From: Penicillus capitatus
Lineage: Eukaryota; Chlorophyta
Assembly: GCA_965649825.1 (NCBI GenBank)
Contig: OZ287699.1
Location: forward strand, 1,364,001-1,428,000
Direction of reading: 5' to 3'
Length of the DNA stretch: 64,000 nt
A program made the translations under genes and the position numbers. The notes beneath the pieces were generated by a model, which had not been told where the DNA came from, did no database searches, and saw only the letters and a program-made list of their open reading frames with translations. Positions 32,496 through 41,989 of the stretch are shown here, in pieces (the stretch's first letter is position 1; every line of letters starts with the position of its first letter).

Positions 32496-34780
32496 TTAGC
32501 GATAAAGAGATTTGCACTCAGGAACTTCTTTCTTGGTGCAGGACTTCTCTCCAGCGACCTTCTTGCAGACCTGCTTCTGTTCGCACTTCTCCCCTGCTTT
32601 GCAGTAGACAGATCCGCATGCGACTGGCTTAGCATCGTCGCATTTCTGTTGTTTCACGTATTTGCATTCCGGCTTCTTGTCGACGCACTTCTGCTGCTTC
32701 ACGATCTTGCATTCCTTGACACTCACAATCGTGCAGACAGGCTTCTCAACTTCGTGGCAGACAGGCTTCTCGACAGGTTTGCACACTTTCTCCTTGTTCT
32801 TTTCGCATTTGTCGACATAGACCGTCACGCACTTCTTCTCTTCTTTCTCGGTGCAGTCTTTGACATACTCTGTCTTGCACTCTTTCTTGTATACGGTATC
32901 ACACTTATCGACGTATGTCTTTTCACAGACCTTCTTGTCGACGTACACGCACACATCTTCGTACTGAGGGACGCATTCTTTCTTGTCGACGTAGGTGCAG
33001 TGTGGCTTGCTCTCGTATCTGCATTCTTCTTTTTGCACGGTCACACAAACGTTATCCTTGTAGGGAGTGCAGTGCTCTTTGTCGACGTAGTCACATTTTT
33101 CCACGTAGATGTCTTTGCAGACCTGCTTGTCGACGTAGTCACATTTTGGCTTGCTGATGTACTCGCATTTGTCGACGTAAATCGTCTCACACTTCGGCTT
33201 CTTGACGTCTTCGCATTTGGGCACCTTCACCTTCTCACACTTTTTCTCGACTGGAGGGCAATACTCGTCGTCGACGTAGGTGCACTTGGGCGTGGAGACG
33301 GTCTTGCACTTCGGCACCGTCTTGTATTCACACTTATCCTTGTACACGGTCTCGCACTTCTGCTCGTCCTTGTAGTCGCATTTGTCGACGTACACCGTCG
33401 TGCATTTCTTCTCCTTGACGTCGTAGCACTCCTTTGTGGTGACTGGTTTGCATTCTTTGACGTCTTTGTACTCGCACTTCTTCTCTTCCTTGTTCTTGAA
33501 GTCGAAGAAGCCGTTGAGGCGACGGCGACCTCCTCCACTGCAGACCTCTTTCTTCACGTAAGCACAGACTTCCTTGGTAACGTCCTTGCAGACGTTTCTA
33601 GGAACGTCTTCGCATTTCTGCTGAGCGACTTTCTCGCAGATCGGCTTCTTGACGTAGTCGCATTTCTGCTCAGGCACCTTTTCGCAGACGTGCTCCTTGA
33701 CATCCTCGCATTTCTCTTCGCTGACCATCTTGCACTCCTTTCGGGGCTTCTTTACGCAGGGAGGCTTGTAGTCTTTGCAGACGTCTTTGTATTCATCGGT
33801 GCAGACCTTTTCATAGTCGTCCACACATTTCTGTTCAGGGACCTTTTTGCAGACCTTCTCCTTCTCGTAATCACACTTCTTCTCCTTAACGATTTCGCAT
33901 TTTTTCTCGGGCACTTTTTTGCAAACCTTCTCCTTCTTGTTCTCGCACTTTTGCTTCGTGACTACTTTGCACTCCTCGCGAGGGACAGTCTTGCAGACTT
34001 TCTCTTTTTTGGATACGCACTCTTTACGAGGCTTCATCTCACACTTATCGTCGACTTTCTTCTTCTTGCAGACCTTCTCAGGTACGTTCTTGCATTCGTC
34101 CTTGGGGACCTTTATGCATTTCTGCTCAGGAACGTCGTGGCACTTCTCCACTGGTTTGTCCGTGCAGACAGGCTTCTTCACGTAGTCGCACTTTTCCTCA
34201 GGCACCTTTTTGCAGACGTCCTTGTCGGCGTAATAGCAGTCTTCGGTTTTCTTGGTCTCGCATTTCTGCTCCTTCACGGTTTTGCACTCTTTGCGTGGGA
34301 CGTATTTGCACTCGTTGACGTCGACTGTCTTGCAATCCTTGACAGGGTCAGGGCAGACCTTCACGTCAACTTCGTAGCAATGTTTTCCATATCCATCGCC
34401 GGCGACGCACAGCGGAACGGTTTCACAATGATCTTTCGTTTCGCCTGGAACGCAAATGTCTTTCCAAACGGCGGCGCAGACATGGCCATGAGGACATTTC
34501 CCACAACCTGAAAAGACGGTTAGCCGACTCCATGCTGTGTGCATTGGAACTTACCCGTGGCTTGTTTGAAGTCCACGATTTTGGTTTTATCCCCGAACGC
34601 GGTCGCTGAGGATGCCTAAACAACACAGCATTGGTCAACAGGAATGGCTTCACGGTCGTTTCCGAATTTCAAGAAATAGAAAGAGCGCATGGAAAAAGGC
34701 CGCCTACGCGGGTCCGGCGTTCGAAGGCTTACCGCGAGGAGGACGAGCACTCCCAGAAACAGGTTGCGCTGAATCTTCAT
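32496..34780 (-). CDS. Secreted protein made of a periodic Cys-Lys/Glu-rich repeat
   Basis: Exons 34780-34733, 34615-34555 and 34507-32496 give 706 aa. A signal peptide (MKIQRNLFLGVLVLLA) is followed by a short unique region (CGKCPHGHVCAAVWKD). Then some 600 residues follow in which Cys recurs about every 8-10 positions. Typical segments are KKVPEEKCDYVKKPVC, KTVYKDKCEYKTVPKC and KCDYVDKQVCKDIYVEKC. Charged residues surround the cysteines, and Val/Tyr sit at fixed positions. There is one interruption (GGGRRRLNGFFDFKNKEEKK) near the middle. The pattern suggests a rigid, disulphide-linked extracellular or wall protein. Similar KxxCKTVY arrays occur in several invertebrates and protists. The first intron (117 nt) is about twice the local norm. 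Confidence 0.88.
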
Positions 34781-34893
34781 ATTTTCACCTACACCCACAC
34801 CATCATGTTATCCGTCGCGTTGACCAGAAGACGGCGCGAGGGTCAGTCAATACCCTATCGACGTGTTTTTCGACGTCGCGGTGAAATCTGTCT

Positions 34894-35175
34894 ATGTCTT
34901 CGTTTGTGAATCACGGTAGACGAGAAATAAAACAAAACGTTGCGAAAAGCTCGCCCCTCTCCGACGAGTTAGCAAAACAGATGTCGCCGGATTCAAACTC
35001 GAATCGAAGCAAAACAAACAGCGACGAGCCGTTAAATACCGCTCGCTCGACGGCGACAACAACGAGTCCGAGTGCTGTGCATGTGCCCGAATCGACAGAT
35101 GGCGACGCGGACAACCCTCGAAGTCGCATCGCCAGACCGTTCGTAACACTGCCCCGTGAAGTGCGACGCGTTTGA
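34894..35175 (+). CDS. Small Ser-rich hypothetical protein
   Basis: The frame starts at a true ATG, 113 bp from the divergent Cys-rich gene start. It encodes 93 residues rich in Ser, Asn, Thr and Asp (SKTNSDEPLNTARSTATTTS). No family is recognised. The opposite strand also has long open frames here but lacks an in-frame ATG at its 5' end, so I prefer the plus strand, weakly. Confidence 0.25.
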   Translation: MSSFVNHGRREIKQNVAKSSPLSDELAKQMSPDSNSNRSKTNSDEPLNTARSTATTTSPSAVHVPESTDGDADNPRSRIARPFVTLPREVRRV

Positions 35176-35584
35176 ACAACGCGTTTGAGATGTCTTACCG
35201 TGGTCGATGAATCGGACCTCCTCGGCAAAAGACGGATACGGTAACAATCGCTTCACAAAGAGAAAATGATGTTCGCTGTTCAAAACAGACAAAACTGGAT
35301 AATGGCGTCGCGCGCGGGTTTATATAGGAGATTTTCAATCCGCCAGCGCGAAGCTCCTTAGTGCGAAGTTCCTGTTTCCTGTGAGTTCCCACACGTTTTC
35401 CTTAGGAGTGGATGACTCATATCATTGACTTCGCAGTGAAACAGGTTATGACGAGAAGCGATGCGCGAACATGGATGCGCTTGCGTCAGGTTGACGTGAC
35501 GTTCAACATGCTCACCTGTCTTTTCATCTGCCTCCAGCCCGCGGCTGTCTTTATTCCAAGGCAACGTTGTCCTTCCTTTAAGAA

Positions 35585-35851
35585 ATGGGTCGCTTATCCA
35601 CTTTTCTTGTCCAGCGTCACTGGGATATCTTCAAAGTCGTTTTTCCGTCCTCTATCGGCTTTGGATTCCTCTACACGATGCAGTACGGCACCTCTCCATT
35701 GACCGACGCGAAGAACTATCTCTCTGGTACGGATGTCGCGCCGAGACAAAATGTTTGGAGTGAGGAGCACCGTATGTCTGCAGGGTCGACTTCTCCAACG
35801 GATGTGTTGACGGTGCGTTTCTCTTCGAGCAGCCTCGGCGGCTCACGTTGA
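35585..35851 (+). CDS. Small hypothetical protein with one hydrophobic segment
   Basis: MGRLSTFLVQRHWDIFKVVF is followed by PSSIGFGFLYTMQYGTSPL. This resembles small mitochondrial inner-membrane proteins in size and layout. A GTACGG donor after YLSG and a TGCAG acceptor could remove 35726-35780, giving a different C-terminus. No family match is certain. An ACGT element (GACGTGACGTT) lies about 90 bp upstream. Confidence 0.3.
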   Translation: MGRLSTFLVQRHWDIFKVVFPSSIGFGFLYTMQYGTSPLTDAKNYLSGTDVAPRQNVWSEEHRMSAGSTSPTDVLTVRFSSSSLGGSR

Positions 35852-36130
35852 CTTGACACGAGTCTACCCGTCGACCAAAAATCCACGTAGAATCCGTGCC
35901 AGGGAGAGTGTATTTTGAGCAAGTCGTCGCTGTGGGGAGTGCAATGCAACGCGTTGTGACCGACCTGAGTGTCTAGCTGTTTTTTCTATGGCATCCCTTT
36001 TTTCTGCTGTAAGCAGTTGTATAGACTCTTGGAAGTCAAACATGGGATGTCTGAGAACCCCTTTGTCTTTTCATGATCCGTCTGAGAGGCTCGTGCGACG
36101 ATGTGTGGCGTCAAGACACCGAGCATTATC

Positions 36131-36155
36131 GTTCGTTCGTTCGTTCGTTCGTTCG
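36131..36155. repeat. (TTCG)n microsatellite
   Basis: About six GTTC/TTCG units lie roughly 30 bp before the RPL34 start codon, in its presumed promoter or 5' UTR. Confidence 0.9.
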
Positions 36156-36183
36156 CGTTACATTCGCCGCCGAAGATCGAAGA

Positions 36184-36703
36184 ATGGTTCAGCGCGTTAC
36201 CTATCGACGGAGGCACCCTTACAAGACGCGATCGAATCGCGTTAAGATCATACGTCTCCCAGGTCGCCGATTCAAATCGATGAGGGCGTTTCATACGTCC
36301 TCGATTGCCAGGTGGAAAGTTGGCTGTTCATTACTTGCGCAAAAAAGCAAAGAATGCTCACTGTCGTATTTCTGGAGCCCGTCTCCATGGACTGAAAGCC
36401 CTGAGGCCTGCAGAAATGCATCGGGCAAAAACGAAAGGCAAGTGGAAGACACCCAAACGGAAGTATGGTGGCAATCTATCCCACACCGTCGTTAAAGAAA
36501 GGTTTCCTACACACTGCCCTCTCATGGACACATCTCTTGTTTGTCATCATCTAGAATCGTCCGTGCTTTTCTCTTAGAAGAGAGCAAGATCGTCAGAAGA
36601 GTGCGTTCTAAATCTTAAATAATGTGTGATGATGAACGTCCATTGTTTTCGCTTCTAGGTTCTCAAATTGCAAAGAGCAAAGGAGAAGAAATCCGCAAGA
36701 TGA
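36184..36703 (+). CDS. RPL34: 60S ribosomal protein eL34
   Basis: Four exons (36184-36262, 36312-36501, 36555-36600, 36659-36703) give 119 aa. MVQRVTYRRRHPYKTRSNRV is diagnostic of eL34. Then GGKLAVHYLRKKAKNAHCR, KYGGNLSHTVVKERIVRAFL and the basic tail KLQRAKEKKSAR follow. The usual zinc-finger-like Cys pairs of eL34 (CGxC and CAxC) are reduced: this copy keeps only a single Cys (AHCRISG), as in several lineages with a non-zinc form. It is part of the large cytosolic subunit. Introns are 49, 53 and 58 nt. Confidence 0.95.
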
Positions 36704-37123
36704 GGCGTACCGCTGCTACCTGTGTTTATCTGGGGCGGGCGCTTCCCAAAACTATTGCGCAGATGCTTACAGTGTATCTGTGAATGTTTAAGAACTTCAG
36801 GAAAGGCGCGTCGCTCTCATGAGAGAAAACAAAAAGTGTCATGCAAGACAGTGCCGCTTCATCTCTTACATTCAGGCTGGTGCACTGCCGAAGAAATGGG
36901 CATCTCAGCGCCATCTAATTACTTAGATGCAAAGCTGAAGGTACAGACACTCATGTTATTTAATTCTAAGAGGCAGATTCATTAAACAAGTACAGAGAAG
37001 GTAAAAAATGGCGGCAGCTGGACATATTTGATATCATGGAAGAACGACGCTCGAAGAAAAATCACAGAAGTCCATAAGATGAATACACAACAACAGGAAC
37101 GAAGAATGTCTGTCATCTTATTT

Positions 37124-40094
37124 TTACGGCAGTGTCATTGTTGGTGCTGTGTCTACGTCGTCGGGTTCTTCGAGGGTTGGGGCGGCGGTTGGCACCGGGG
37201 AATGCGGTGGTGGATGTTCATGTTTGAGCATCGAGTTCAGCTCATCGATGATGTAATCCAACGTCGGTCGCCAGTCTGGGAAGTCATTCCAGCACATGCA
37301 AGCCAATCGAGAATACGCCTAGAAAACAGACAGACAGAGAGATCATTGATGGTGGAGGAGGTGATGTGACGGAGAGGGTGTACTTGAGGACAGTCATCTG
37401 TGAAAACGGGTCTCCACGAACCCATGGTAAGCCGAGAACTGACTTTTGGAGCATCTTTGATCGCATCTTGTATCAATTCTCCAGTAAAGAGTTCCCACAA
37501 CAAAATACCAAAAGAGTAAATGTCAGACGCGGGCAGAATCTTCCCTCGCATTGCCACCTCGGGCGAAACATATCCCCCAGTTCCCTACAAGCGTCATGAT
37601 CTCATCAAAAGTGCACGTGTGAGAATGCATAACTGACTGACCATACGCATTCCGTCAACATGTGACTGCTCGCTCTCCATCTTGATGCTCAGACCGAAAT
37701 CTGCGATCTTGGCAATGAACCCACGAGAATCGACAAACGGCTTGTTCTGCAGAAGGACGTTGTGTGGTTTGAGATCTCCGTGGATGATATTGTTTTCATG
37801 CAAACAACACAGTCCACGGGCAATGTCGAGTGCGGTCAGAATCACAGCTTCGAAATCAGGTTGTGAAGGATCATCGGGGCTTCGAAACCATCCGAGTGCG
37901 ATGGCCGATACGAGAGACCCTCGATCACAGTACTCCATAATGATCCGCACTTCCAGATCGTTTTTGTATTGGGACTTCATGAAATTCTTGGATGCATTTG
38001 TCATGTTAAAACGCTCAATGGACATCCACTTCAGCTTGTTCTGGCTGTCTTCAACCGAAAACTTCTCGGCTTCTTTCTCAAGATCGCTCGCTTCTCGAAT
38101 CTCACACGTATACGTCGACACAATGTTAGGGTGTGCTAAGCAACCTGCACGACACGTTGGGATAGATACATGGTAGAGGGGAGTGGCTACCTGACAGTGC
38201 GGCCTCCATAATGGCCATACGTGCTTGCTTCTCCTCTTGTCTGAGATTGGCATGCAGGGGGACCACTTTGAGGGCAACGGGTGTTCCTTGCCATCTCGCT
38301 TTCCACACCTTGCCAAATCCGCCTTTACCTGAATCCATCAGCAAGACATTCGCATCAGGGCAATTCGGAAAGGGGATGGGTAAACAGACCCAGACGTTCT
38401 TCGATTTCGAGGACGCGGTTTTTCCTTCCGACTTTTGACGTCCAGAAAGACCGGTGCAGATGTTTCGATAGATCAATGAGCTGCTCGCCAAATCCGTCAC
38501 GCGTGGCCGTAACATCACGCTTAGCAGGCGGTTCTCTGGTTTGTTTAAGTGTGCCATCAAAAGTGCAACTGAAATTGATGCTCTCTGTCGGCAGAGACCT
38601 ATCAGTGCAGTGCGGGTGCATTCCTTGATGAGGAGGAGGCGGTGGCGCCTAGACACCACACATGCATTCCAACGAAACCAACAAGAGAGCAAGCAGCTCA
38701 CTCTTGGCGTATTTTGTGCAGCAGAATCGGAAGGGTAAAAATGTTTGTAGATGAACGGGAAGTTGTCTTCTATGTAATCTGCAATGAAATCTTGAACTTC
38801 TCCGTTTCGATAGAGAAAAACTCCGATAATGACCACAATAATCAGGAATCCACCAATGATTGTTGCCGGAAGCCAGTGAACAAGTTTAACACTGCCTTGG
38901 TCATTCTGCTCACTCTTTATCTCGGCTGCCTCATCGTTATTCTTCGGAATCCCTCTATCCCCGACAAGGCGCTCTACAAACTCTGGGTCATGTGTCAGGT
39001 CGCCATAACCTGTCAACTTGATCTTCGAGATCTGTAAAGAATCTGCTTCTCTGCCTTCGATGACGAGATCGACATAAGTCGGAAGACAGTCGAGGATTTC
39101 TGTGAAATTGATTTTCACTTTGTAACGTCTCCAGCAGTTAGACTGGTAAGAGTCGTCCTTGAGCTCTGGCTGAAGATGTTCCGGTTTGCATTGGGGTTCG
39201 ACGTATGGCGTGATCCCAAACACGGAATTGTTATGCTCACATTGATACAGTGTCACGTCGATCGCAGCGATACCGCGAGGCATCGAATACGTGATGATCC
39301 CCTTGTTCGGTGAGCGACGGCGAAATCGATGATCATCACCGTTGAAATTGGCGACGGCATTGGCCGACTCCAGCATGATGTTTTCGCTTGCCATAAAAAC
39401 CATTGTGAAATCTCGAGCTGAGTCATCGAATTCATTGGACTTGGCATCGGACACTGCAGCAATGCAATCATCGGAGCTTATCATGCTCAGACATTCAGGA
39501 ATGACACAGGACTCGAGAACACTTTCTTCCAGAACAACACGACCGACCTGCAACCCCCAACCCGGAAATGCATTTTGCGAAGCGTTTCCTCGAAACCAAA
39601 GTTCTAAAACCTGCAACAGATCGTTCATGACGCATCGTTCAACGATTTTGCCTTGCCTTGGGACAATCACGGATCTCATGAGTCAGTTCGACTTCGAATC
39701 TGATAAAACGCGTTGTCGTGTTGGGTGTGTTCTCCCACTCTTTCGAATACTCTTCGAGATTGGAGGGCTCCAGAACGAAGGCTTGGGCTAATTGAGTGTC
39801 CGTCGTGTCGCCTGTTAGGATTTCTAATCGCCACTCGATTCCCAAGTAAGCATATCCAGAAATAGTGGCGTGTGAGAAGCCCGTTTCTGAGACGTACCGA
39901 ACGAATCCGTCGTCCGTCACATTTCGCCGAAATCTGAATGCGTCAGCGATGGGTTCTACAATACTGAAATCCAGTGTCAGATTTTCCGTGTGTTTGCGCA
40001 AGCCCTCCGGCATGAGAGAATCGCACTCGTCCACATAACAGCGAACAGCGGGAGTGGTTAAAAACAAAGATGCCAGAAGCAAAAGATAAAACAT
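37124..40094 (-). CDS. Receptor-like TKL protein kinase with secreted ectodomain
   Basis: A signal peptide (MFYLLLLASLFLTTPAVRC) starts an ectodomain of roughly 400 residues containing several N-x-S/T sites and paired Cys. A single transmembrane helix follows (WLPATIIGGFLIIVVIIGVF). The cytosolic kinase has a Gly loop (LGKGGFGKVWKARWQGTP), VALKVV with the catalytic Lys, IIMEYCDRGSL, IIHGDLKPHNVLL, IADFGLS and GGYVSPEV. The HRD Arg is Gly (HGD), which is tolerated in many TKL-type kinases. Introns are short. The one at 39611-39656 is GC-AG; others lie near 38650, 38387-38335, 38201-38156, 37642-37586 and 37382-37320. The ligand is unknown. It shares a 487-bp divergent promoter with the WNK gene. 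Confidence 0.88.
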
Positions 40095-40581
40095 GATGGC
40101 CGGAATCGGAATCCTTTAAACGCAGAGACTCCCGTGTTGCCAACGGTTTTGCCAAACGACGCGTTGCGGACGAACCGAGCTAGAAGCACAAAGGAAGAGG
40201 TATCATTTAGAGGGTTAATGATATCTATACCTCGCTAACCGTACATACCCCATCAATGTGTACGATCGCACTCCATTTCTACGGTTCAAAATACGCTGGC
40301 CTCGTTTGGAGTACCATACCATTTGTTTGTGCATAGAATTCCTGCCCGAAGCTACATTCGCCATCGTATTCGTTCCCTTTCGCTCGCCGCTATCGAAGCT
40401 GAGTGGTTCAGGCGCCGTCAGGTGTCCTTCCGTCGACAGTCGTGACGTTCGTTCGGGGAATGGGTTGAAGGAAGCATCAAGCGCGCTTCGTTTCGCTGTC
40501 GACAACTCTTTCCTTTCTGCCTACAACCTAAGTCTCATTGACAAAGACCCCTTCAAACAAACGTACTGTCTTGCGAGAGAA

Positions 40582-41865
40582 ATGCCGGAAGAAGATAAAG
40601 AACCGACTGACGATCCACCACGACCACCCCCAAAACCTGTTAAACAGTCATCTAAGCACGTGCGCGTCGGACCTGTCGAATTGGAAGACCCCACTGTCGT
40701 CGAATGGGATCCCGAAGAACGTTTCCATCGTTACGCAGAAGAATTGGCAACGGGACGATATAAGACTGTCTATCGAGCCTATGACACAGAGAATGGTATC
40801 GATGTAGCCTGGTGCAAAGTACGAACGGCAGAGGGCGATCCATCGCCCAATGATGCATTGACTCAAATCTATAAGGAAATGAAAAAAGGACTGACTCTAG
40901 ACCATCCAAGCATTGTCCGATGCTTTGCCTGTTGGTTCGATCGCAACAAGGGCTGCATCAATCTCATCACAGAGCTCTTTACTTCTGGAACATTGCGTGC
41001 CTATCGTCAGGCTTACAGCAATGTGGATCTGAATGTGTATCGTAAGTATGTGCGTCAGCTCCTACAAGGATTGGAGTATCTGCACGCCCAGACGCCGCCA
41101 ATTGTTCATGCCGATTTGAAGTTGGACAAGATCTATGTCAATGGCTTCAATGCGGAAGTGAAGATTGGTGATTTGGGATTGACAACGCTGATAACCAAGC
41201 ACTACGACTCTTCGAAGCCACCCGTCGTGGACTCTCCCAAGGAAGATATGCTTGCATTGGGCTTATGTGTTTATGAACTGCTGACTGGAATTCCACCGGA
41301 TCGTACCAACGCTCCCAGTTCCTTTCGTGAGAATTTGCCTCTGTCGAAGATCATGGACAAAGATGCTCGAGATTTCATTATTCAATGCTTGGATACGGAC
41401 AATCCCCTTACTGCTCATGCTCTCTTGGAACACCAATTTCTCAAATCTCAAACGACAGAATTCAAAGTGAAGAATGGAGGTGAATGGGATCTTAAACGGG
41501 TAGAATCGAGGAACCAAAGTATCGAAACCAAACTGAGGGGTGAAGACTGGAACTTTGCATTCCAGGTCTGTTCCGTCTACATGGCGGCTTGCGTTCTGAG
41601 ATTCTCTGCCTAGGGCTATGAATCTGACGACGATGAGACATCGCTGCACATTCGGTTAACCATGTCGAACGAGACCGAGACGGAACACGTCACGATTCTG
41701 GATTTCGACTACAATTTAGAAACAGACACACCAGACAGCGTGGGATGCGATATAGCGGATTCCTTTCAGTTAAGCAGCACAGATCGAGAACTGTGTACGG
41801 CTGCGCTGAAAGAATGGCTCGCAGTGATGTCTGCATCCAAAAGAGACGGATCACCCCCACCCTAG
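40582..41865 (+). CDS. WNK-type protein kinase (with no lysine in strand 3)
   Basis: Two exons (40582-41565, 41614-41865) give 411 aa. WNK hallmarks are present: the WDPEERFHRY lead-in, the Gly loop with Lys (GRYKTVYRAYDTENGIDVAW) and no Lys in beta-3. ITELFTSGTLRAY, KLDKIYVNGFNAEVKIGDLG and an OSR1-C-like PF2 segment (TILDFDYNLETDTPDSV) in the second exon follow. The catalytic HRD is HAD (IVHADLKLDK), with Asp retained and Arg lost. The activation segment is short, and the expected T-loop Ser/Thr site is hard to place. WNKs control osmotic and ion responses. An open frame extends upstream to 40258 without family similarity, so the start at MPEEDKEP is preferred. Confidence 0.9.
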
Positions 41866-41989
41866 CCTAGGCTAAAAAGCAAGCCCGCTGGGACACTGGA
41901 GAGTTTCATATGCGTTCTAGAAAGTGATTGATGGACACACGTTTACTCTTCATTCATTTTAAATCTGTTGTATCCGTGAGCGCCATCAG

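Noticed and set aside
32475-34511. Long 678-codon plus-strand open frame rich in Leu/Phe
   Set aside because: It is the antisense of the Cys-rich protein; Lys/Glu codons on the minus strand read as Leu/Phe on the plus strand.
35032-35292. Minus-strand gene near 35.2 kb with a TATATAA 30 bp upstream
   Set aside because: The apparent start is TTG, no in-frame ATG exists, and the downstream frames are shadows of the plus-strand Ser-rich frame.
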